Origin: a virus
Reading direction: 5' to 3' (one strand)
DNA length: 32,753 nucleotides
IMG/VR virus record: IMGVR_UViG_3300021247_000160
Span: 1 to 32,753 of that record
This document shows positions 29,446 through 32,753 of this stretch, piece after piece (the stretch's first letter is position 1; each line of letters starts with the position of its first letter). The notes under the pieces were generated by a model. The model made no database searches, had not been told where the DNA came from, and saw only the letters and a list, made by a program, of their open reading frames with translations. The position numbers and the translations under genes are program-made.

Positions 29446-30116
29446 GTTACGTTGCCCGTCGCCACCCATACTGTAGAAGCGACTTTAACCAGTGTTACAA
29501 GGCCGTATTGCGCCAGTGTGCGTGAGCCTGTGTTGGCTGTTCCAGCTTGGCGCAGTGTGTCAGTCGTGATGCTAATTGTCTGCGTAGACCCGCTGTTGTT
29601 GAATACCACAATCGTCGTGCCGATTGGAAATGCTACCGATCCGTTTGCAGGGATTACTACCCCGCCCGTCGTAATCGAGATGTGCTTACCCGCATCGGAC
29701 AACGCCAAGGTATAGCTGGCTGTCTGGCTGTTCTGTGGCAAACCGCGATAGCCGATAGTGTCGGCTGCGATAGTTCCCGTAGCAGTAATCGTGACATCTT
29801 GGTCGAGTGCCGTAATGTCGGTGTTCGCGCCGGAGGCTGCTTTGGCGTTAAGCTGCGTCTGGATGGCGGATGTCACGCCATCAAGATAGCCGAGTTCCGC
29901 AGGGCTGAGCGTCGCGCCATTGGCGGATACACTTCCCGCAACAGTAAGTACTTTGCCCGTGCCGACGTTTACGCCAACGCTCGTACCTGTGCCGTCTGCT
30001 TTAAACAGCGCGTCAATGGTGTCCAGATCGGTATTGAGTTTTGTACCCCAAGTATCGGCGGATGCGCCAACTTCAGGTTTAGTCAATCCAAGGTTTGTTG
30101 TGGTTGTATCAGCCAT
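29442..30116 (-). CDS. Tail-fibre protein
   Basis: 224 residues. [20 protein letters not shown] and [18 protein letters not shown] form the N-terminal pattern common in short fibres of marine phages, probably for virion attachment. A helical bundle segment with an [20 protein letters not shown] string follows. The C-terminus is a beta-rich domain of about 100 residues ([40 protein letters not shown]), typical of fibre heads. It is coupled to the Gly-rich gene. Confidence 0.85.
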   Translation of the reverse strand: MADTTTTNLGLTKPEVGASADTWGTKLNTDLDTIDALFKADGTGTSVGVNVGTGKVLTVAGSVSANGATLSPAELGYLDGVTSAIQTQLNAKAASGANTDITALDQDVTITATGTIAADTIGYRGLPQNSQTASYTLALSDAGKHISITTGGVVIPANGSVAFPIGTTIVVFNNSGSTQTISITTDTLRQAGTANTGSRTLAQYGLVTLVKVASTVWVATGNVT

Positions 30117-30124
30117 TTAAGTCC

Positions 30125-30823
30125 TCACGCAGCTTGCTGCCATATTTCTTCTGTAACAGAAATTGGCGTCCATGTCTCGCTTGTTATTGATTGTGGTGTC
30201 CAAGTTTCTGTAATTACTTCGACGGGTGTCCAAGTCTCAGATGTATCACTCGCAGCCGTCCACGTTTCCGGCGTGATTGGCTGCGGTTCCCATTTCTTTG
30301 TGGCGTTAATCGTGACGCTAGATTGCGCGTTACAAACAACAGATGTCGTCGTCTTGCGGGCCACGGACACGCTTGTCGATGAGACTGCGTTCGTGGCGAC
30401 GTTGATAAGGAATACGCCCTGCAACGACACAGTGACGCTAGAAACGGCGTTAGAGACACAAGACGCAGGTTGAATAACAGTCACCGCCACTGCCGCGCTC
30501 GATGTTGCGGTAGCTGCCACAGCGGCGTTCTGGATACAAGTTGCGGCTACCGCCGCGCTGGATGTGGCGTTGTCCGTAACCGCAATGGTCGTAACCTGCT
30601 GCGCGGATACTGTTGCTGAAGATGTCGCTGTGTCTGAGACAGCGGCAAGCAGAATACGTTGCGCGGAAACCGCCGTACTGGACGCGGCGGTTGCCGATAC
30701 CGAAACCTCAATGGGGTCTTCGCCGTAGCTGCCAATGCCGTATAGGCCGCTACCATATCCCGCAGGAATACTCGCAGCAGCAAAAGGCCCATTGCCGTAT
30801 ATACCGCTGCCGTAGACAGACAT
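30125..30823 (-). CDS. Repeat-built fibre/spike-type protein
   Basis: 232 residues. The N-terminus repeats YGSGxYGxG (about 4-33). Then come seven tandem 20-residue units, such as AAVSDTATSSATVSAQQVTT and IAVTDNATSSAAVAATCIQN, with an invariant Ser-Ser in the middle. The C-terminus has five units of about 10 residues around ETWTP. The regular alternation suggests a beta-solenoid or stacked-hairpin spike. The nozzle-type protein shares the YGSG motif. No family recognised; it lies between fibre and neck genes. Confidence 0.7.
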   Translation of the reverse strand: MSVYGSGIYGNGPFAAASIPAGYGSGLYGIGSYGEDPIEVSVSATAASSTAVSAQRILLAAVSDTATSSATVSAQQVTTIAVTDNATSSAAVAATCIQNAAVAATATSSAAVAVTVIQPASCVSNAVSSVTVSLQGVFLINVATNAVSSTSVSVARKTTTSVVCNAQSSVTINATKKWEPQPITPETWTAASDTSETWTPVEVITETWTPQSITSETWTPISVTEEIWQQAA

Positions 30824-30827
30824 CTAC

Positions 30828-31208
30828 TTAGTCCAGATTGATGTCGAAGTCGCCCGCAGGAATACGGAGAACGTCACCGCTTGCAATCGTCTTGCTTGTG
30901 GTCAACGCGCCATAAGACATCATGTTCCCACCGGAAACAGCGTCAAAGACCGCAGCGTAGGTTACTGTACCCCATGACGCAGTTGCAGTCGGAAACTCAA
31001 CTGCTGCCGTATTAGACGCTTGGTTACCCGTAACGGTGAACGCAACAGACTGCCGAGCGTAGGAGCCACCAGAGACTTCCGTCCCAGTGTTACCCTCGCC
31101 GGGATCAGACGTATATAGACCGACATAGAGCGTACCCGGAGCCGTATATGGCGTTGCGCCGAACACATGACCGAGAACCTTGTTCTCAAGATAATTGGAG
31201 AAACTCAT
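30828..31208 (-). CDS. Conserved tail-fibre-associated protein
   Basis: 126 residues. MSFSNYLENKVLGHVFGATP, YTAPGTLYVGLYTSDPGEGN, then VEFPTATASWGTVTYAAVFD and a final SGDVLRIPAGDFDINLD. This is a small beta-rich family frequent in marine phage fibre regions. The SWGTVTYAAVFDAVSGGNMM signature is diagnostic as far as I recall. It starts as ATGA in the stop of the neck gene. Probably a small virion or fibre component; the precise role is unknown. Confidence 0.8.
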   Translation of the reverse strand: MSFSNYLENKVLGHVFGATPYTAPGTLYVGLYTSDPGEGNTGTEVSGGSYARQSVAFTVTGNQASNTAAVEFPTATASWGTVTYAAVFDAVSGGNMMSYGALTTSKTIASGDVLRIPAGDFDINLD

Positions 31209-31825
31209 CCGAATGTCCTTATACGAGATTTAAGTTTAGACGAACCGATACGTGCGCGCTCGTCGGCGATGCGCATATCCTCCACCAGCTTCTCGTACAA
31301 AGAAGTCCAGATGGCGGTGCGTTCATCTTCCTTCAAGTACGGCGCGGACTGAGCCAGCGTGCCATACAGGTAGATGTCTGGGCTTTCGGTCAGAAGCCAG
31401 TTAGTCGGCGCTGCGTCCGACAATGCGGGCAGCTTGGCGTAGTAAAGTAGTTCCGCGTCATACGACCCGTCAGGTTGCGGCAGAACTTCAAACTGCTGGC
31501 CGACGGTCGTAAAGAACATCGGCTGGCCTGCGGAACTGTAGACTTGGCTGTCTTCAAGAAGCTGTTCTGGCGTGACGTAAAGCAGCGCGGTGATAGGATT
31601 GGTGTTCAACTGGAACCGGATTGTTTCTTTCCAGTCAGCAGGAACAGCAAAGTACGGCGTATCCATAGTTGCGGTCGCCCGCGTCACCATTTTGCGGTGA
31701 CGGATTTGGCGGCTCATCTGTGCTTCCGCAAGCGATATAAAGTTGGGAATAGCAGATGTTAAGTCGGACCGATTGAGCCAATCGGCGACTGCGGTCTTCA
31801 ACTCTGAATACGTCGTAATCGCCAT
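31205..31825 (-). CDS. Head-tail adaptor (P22 gp4 / SU10 adaptor-like)
   Basis: 206 residues from ATG 31825 (TGATG overlap). MAITTYSELKTAVADWLNRS, then FISLAEAQMSRQIRHRKM, is the helical start shared by neck adaptors of P22 gp4- and SU10-type phages. A small beta domain follows (FAVPADWKETIRFQL), and the C-terminal helix ESLYEKLVEDMR-type segment lies near LVEDMRIADERARIGSSKLK. It would bind under the portal after packaging. Position right after the 101-residue gene and capsid fits. Confidence 0.85.
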   Translation of the reverse strand: MAITTYSELKTAVADWLNRSDLTSAIPNFISLAEAQMSRQIRHRKMVTRATATMDTPYFAVPADWKETIRFQLNTNPITALLYVTPEQLLEDSQVYSSAGQPMFFTTVGQQFEVLPQPDGSYDAELLYYAKLPALSDAAPTNWLLTESPDIYLYGTLAQSAPYLKEDERTAIWTSLYEKLVEDMRIADERARIGSSKLKSRIRTFG

Positions 31826-32130
31826 CAAACAGTCCCCGGCCTTGTGCGGAAGTAACGATTATCTGGATCGTTCAACCACTTCTTCATGCGCTCTTGGTCT
31901 TGCGTAATACCTTGGCGCTCTAATTCGTAATACACTGAAATGGGGATGCTGCCAACCTTTGTCCATTCACCCCAGCGTTCCGGCGCGCTATTGAACTCTT
32001 GTTTGTTGCTCTCAATGATTGCGGAAACGTCCTGCTCTTTCGAGATGATCGCTTCGTCCTTTTCGGCATCGTAATCGTAGAATGTTTTGACGCCTGTGAA
32101 AGCATCGTCATTGATAAGGCGTTTAGTCAT
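31825..32130 (-). CDS. Small conserved phage neck-region protein
   Basis: 101 residues (MTKRLINDDAFTGVKTFYDY at the start, with KKWLNDPDNRYFRTRPGTV at the end). It has a gaggg ribosome binding site before ATG 32130. Proteins with this NDPDNxxFRTRPG end lie between capsid and adaptor genes in related phages as far as I recall. Function is unknown; head completion is plausible. Confidence 0.75.
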   Translation of the reverse strand: MTKRLINDDAFTGVKTFYDYDAEKDEAIISKEQDVSAIIESNKQEFNSAPERWGEWTKVGSIPISVYYELERQGITQDQERMKKWLNDPDNRYFRTRPGTV

Positions 32131-32150
32131 AAAACCCTCAATAGTTAGAT

Positions 32151-32171
32151 GAGGGGGCGCTATGCCCCCTC
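32151..32171. terminator. 21-bp hairpin downstream of the capsid gene
   Basis: The arms GAGGGGGC/GCCCCCTC and GCTAT loop are identical to the hairpin at 10405-10425. No T-run follows on the minus strand, so it may be a partial terminator or an RNA-processing/stability element that lets capsid mRNA outnumber downstream mRNA, comparable in position to the site after T7 gene 10. Confidence 0.65.
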
Positions 32172-32189
32172 ACCCAGTTAGACCAAATC

Positions 32190-32653
32190 TTACGAGGTGG
32201 TCAAGTCAGCTACGATACCGTGTGCAGCTTGGTTGTTTACCTTCAGGCCGTATTCGACGAGGAGGAGAGCCTTCTCTGCGTCGCCCGTCTTGGCGAGGTC
32301 CATCTTCTGGATTGGACGCAGAACCGCCAACGATGCGTAATCGGGATCGACGATGAACGCGTCACGGTCACGCTGGAAGCGGTTAGGTACGATGTTGACT
32401 GTGCCGAAGTCGGACACATAAACGTCGGCTGCGCCGATGATCTGTGCCTGCTGGCCAGCAGGAACGTCACGGAACTTCGTGGCGATACCAGCAAATGCCG
32501 ATGCAGCGACCTTGTTGAAAGGACCAACCATCAACATCTTTGGCGTGCCGCCCGAAGTCCAGACGCTCTGGATTACGTTCTTCAGAAGTGTTTCTGTGAA
32601 CGCACGCTGCGTACCATCGGTACGGGCAGCAGTGGGGGTTGAGCCAACAGTTG
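32190..32653 (-). CDS. Major capsid protein, C-terminal fragment (SU10-type head protein)
   Basis: About 154 residues of real phage sequence. RAFTETLLKNVIQSVWTSGG, then PKMLMVGPFNKVAASAF, DVYVSDFGTVNIVPNRFQRD, DAFIVDPDYASLAVLRPIQK and a final KVNNQAAHGIVADLTTS. This is the C-terminal half of the SU10/DUF5309-type HK97-fold major head protein. The N-terminus is missing because the contig runs into an Illumina adapter at 32654. The ATG and first two dozen residues of the extended frame (MFQAEDGIRDRDVTG...) are adapter translation and not protein. The real gene would extend right of the window. Confidence 0.85.
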
Positions 32654-32753
32654 AGATCGGAAGAGCACACGTCTGAACTCCAGTCACATCACGATCTCGT
32701 ATGCCGTCTTCTGCTTGAAACAAAAAAAAGCGCGAGTACGCGAACGACGAGTA
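32654..32753. other. Illumina TruSeq index adapter plus trailing junk (contamination)
   Basis: From 32655 the sequence follows the TruSeq index adapter: GATCGGAAGAGCACACGTCT, index ATCACG at 32688-32693, ending ATGCCGTCTTCTGCTTG at 32717. The 36 bases that follow (an A-rich run and a tail) are read-through noise. It is not phage DNA and should be removed. Confidence 0.98.

Noticed and set aside
29547-30473. 308-codon plus-strand frame
   Set aside because: It crosses two fibre genes antisense and has no domain or ribosome binding site.
1-32653. CRISPR arrays, tRNA genes, integrase, insertion sequences, diversity-generating reverse transcriptase
   Set aside because: I looked for spaced repeats, cloverleaf-like T-loops, tyrosine-integrase, DDE-transposase or RT motifs and saw none. 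tRNA absence is by eye only.
32654-32723. N-terminal part of the capsid frame
   Set aside because: It is translated Illumina adapter, not phage protein.

Overview
The window is most of the genome of a tailed double-stranded DNA phage with a short-tailed (podovirus-like) gene set. It has a large (P22/SU10-type) portal, an SU10-type major head protein, a gp4-like neck adaptor, a nozzle/stabilisation-like protein, three large ejection-type virion proteins and no tape measure or sheath. Small-protein families shared with aquatic and alphaproteobacterial phages (DUF6496-like, DUF6321-like, DUF2800, DUF2815, DUF3310) and GAGAGGGA-style ribosome binding sites suggest an alphaproteobacterial host. 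That host call is inference. I see no integrase, CRISPR array or tRNA. The last 100 bases are an Illumina TruSeq index adapter plus junk, so the right edge is an artefact that cuts the major capsid gene.

Layout. (1) 1-6915, minus strand: serine recombinase, TerL, a short spacer with a predicted promoter-hairpin-terminator unit (candidate small RNA), endonuclease VII, four small genes, portal, and a Gly/Ala-rich protein running off the left edge. (2) 6916-7404: divergent control region with G-rich runs, a terminator-like hairpin and two copies of a palindromic operator-like site. (3) 7405-10398, plus strand: early-type operon of small proteins, adenine methyltransferase, a 7-bp tandem repeat, a DnaA-domain-IV-like protein, an XRE regulator, a TerS-like protein, a 330-bp inverted-repeat region around an AT-rich core (candidate replication origin or packaging site), and an HNH endonuclease. 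(4) 14545-10414, minus strand: multi-HTH protein, three small proteins, primase-helicase, DUF3310. (5) 14691-18568, plus strand: family A DNA polymerase, LigA-like small protein, Cas4/RecB-like nuclease, single-strand-binding-like protein. (6) 32653-18612, minus strand: capsid C-terminus, neck, fibres, lysis cassette (small membrane protein, M15 endolysin, holin, overlapping spanins), nozzle protein, ejection proteins with a stand-alone M15 peptidase, a small basic protein, RuvC-like resolvase and SNF2 helicase.

The genes make a coherent cycle. Primase-helicase, PolA, nuclease and ssDNA-binding protein replicate the DNA. EndoVII, RuvC and the SNF2 helicase resolve branched intermediates. TerS and TerL package DNA through the portal, and the lysis cassette releases virions. 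Neighbouring genes overlap by TAATG or ATGA in most of the window, so translation is probably coupled. On a circular map the left-running portal unit would lead, across a missing segment, into the capsid gene at the right edge. The window is therefore probably a nearly complete, circularly permuted genome opened between portal and capsid.

The most notable points are the candidate small RNA with an anti-Shine-Dalgarno loop between terL and endoVII, the inverted-repeat/AT-rich region at 9557-9890, and a GGCACA/TGTGCC half-site shared by two divergent control regions.
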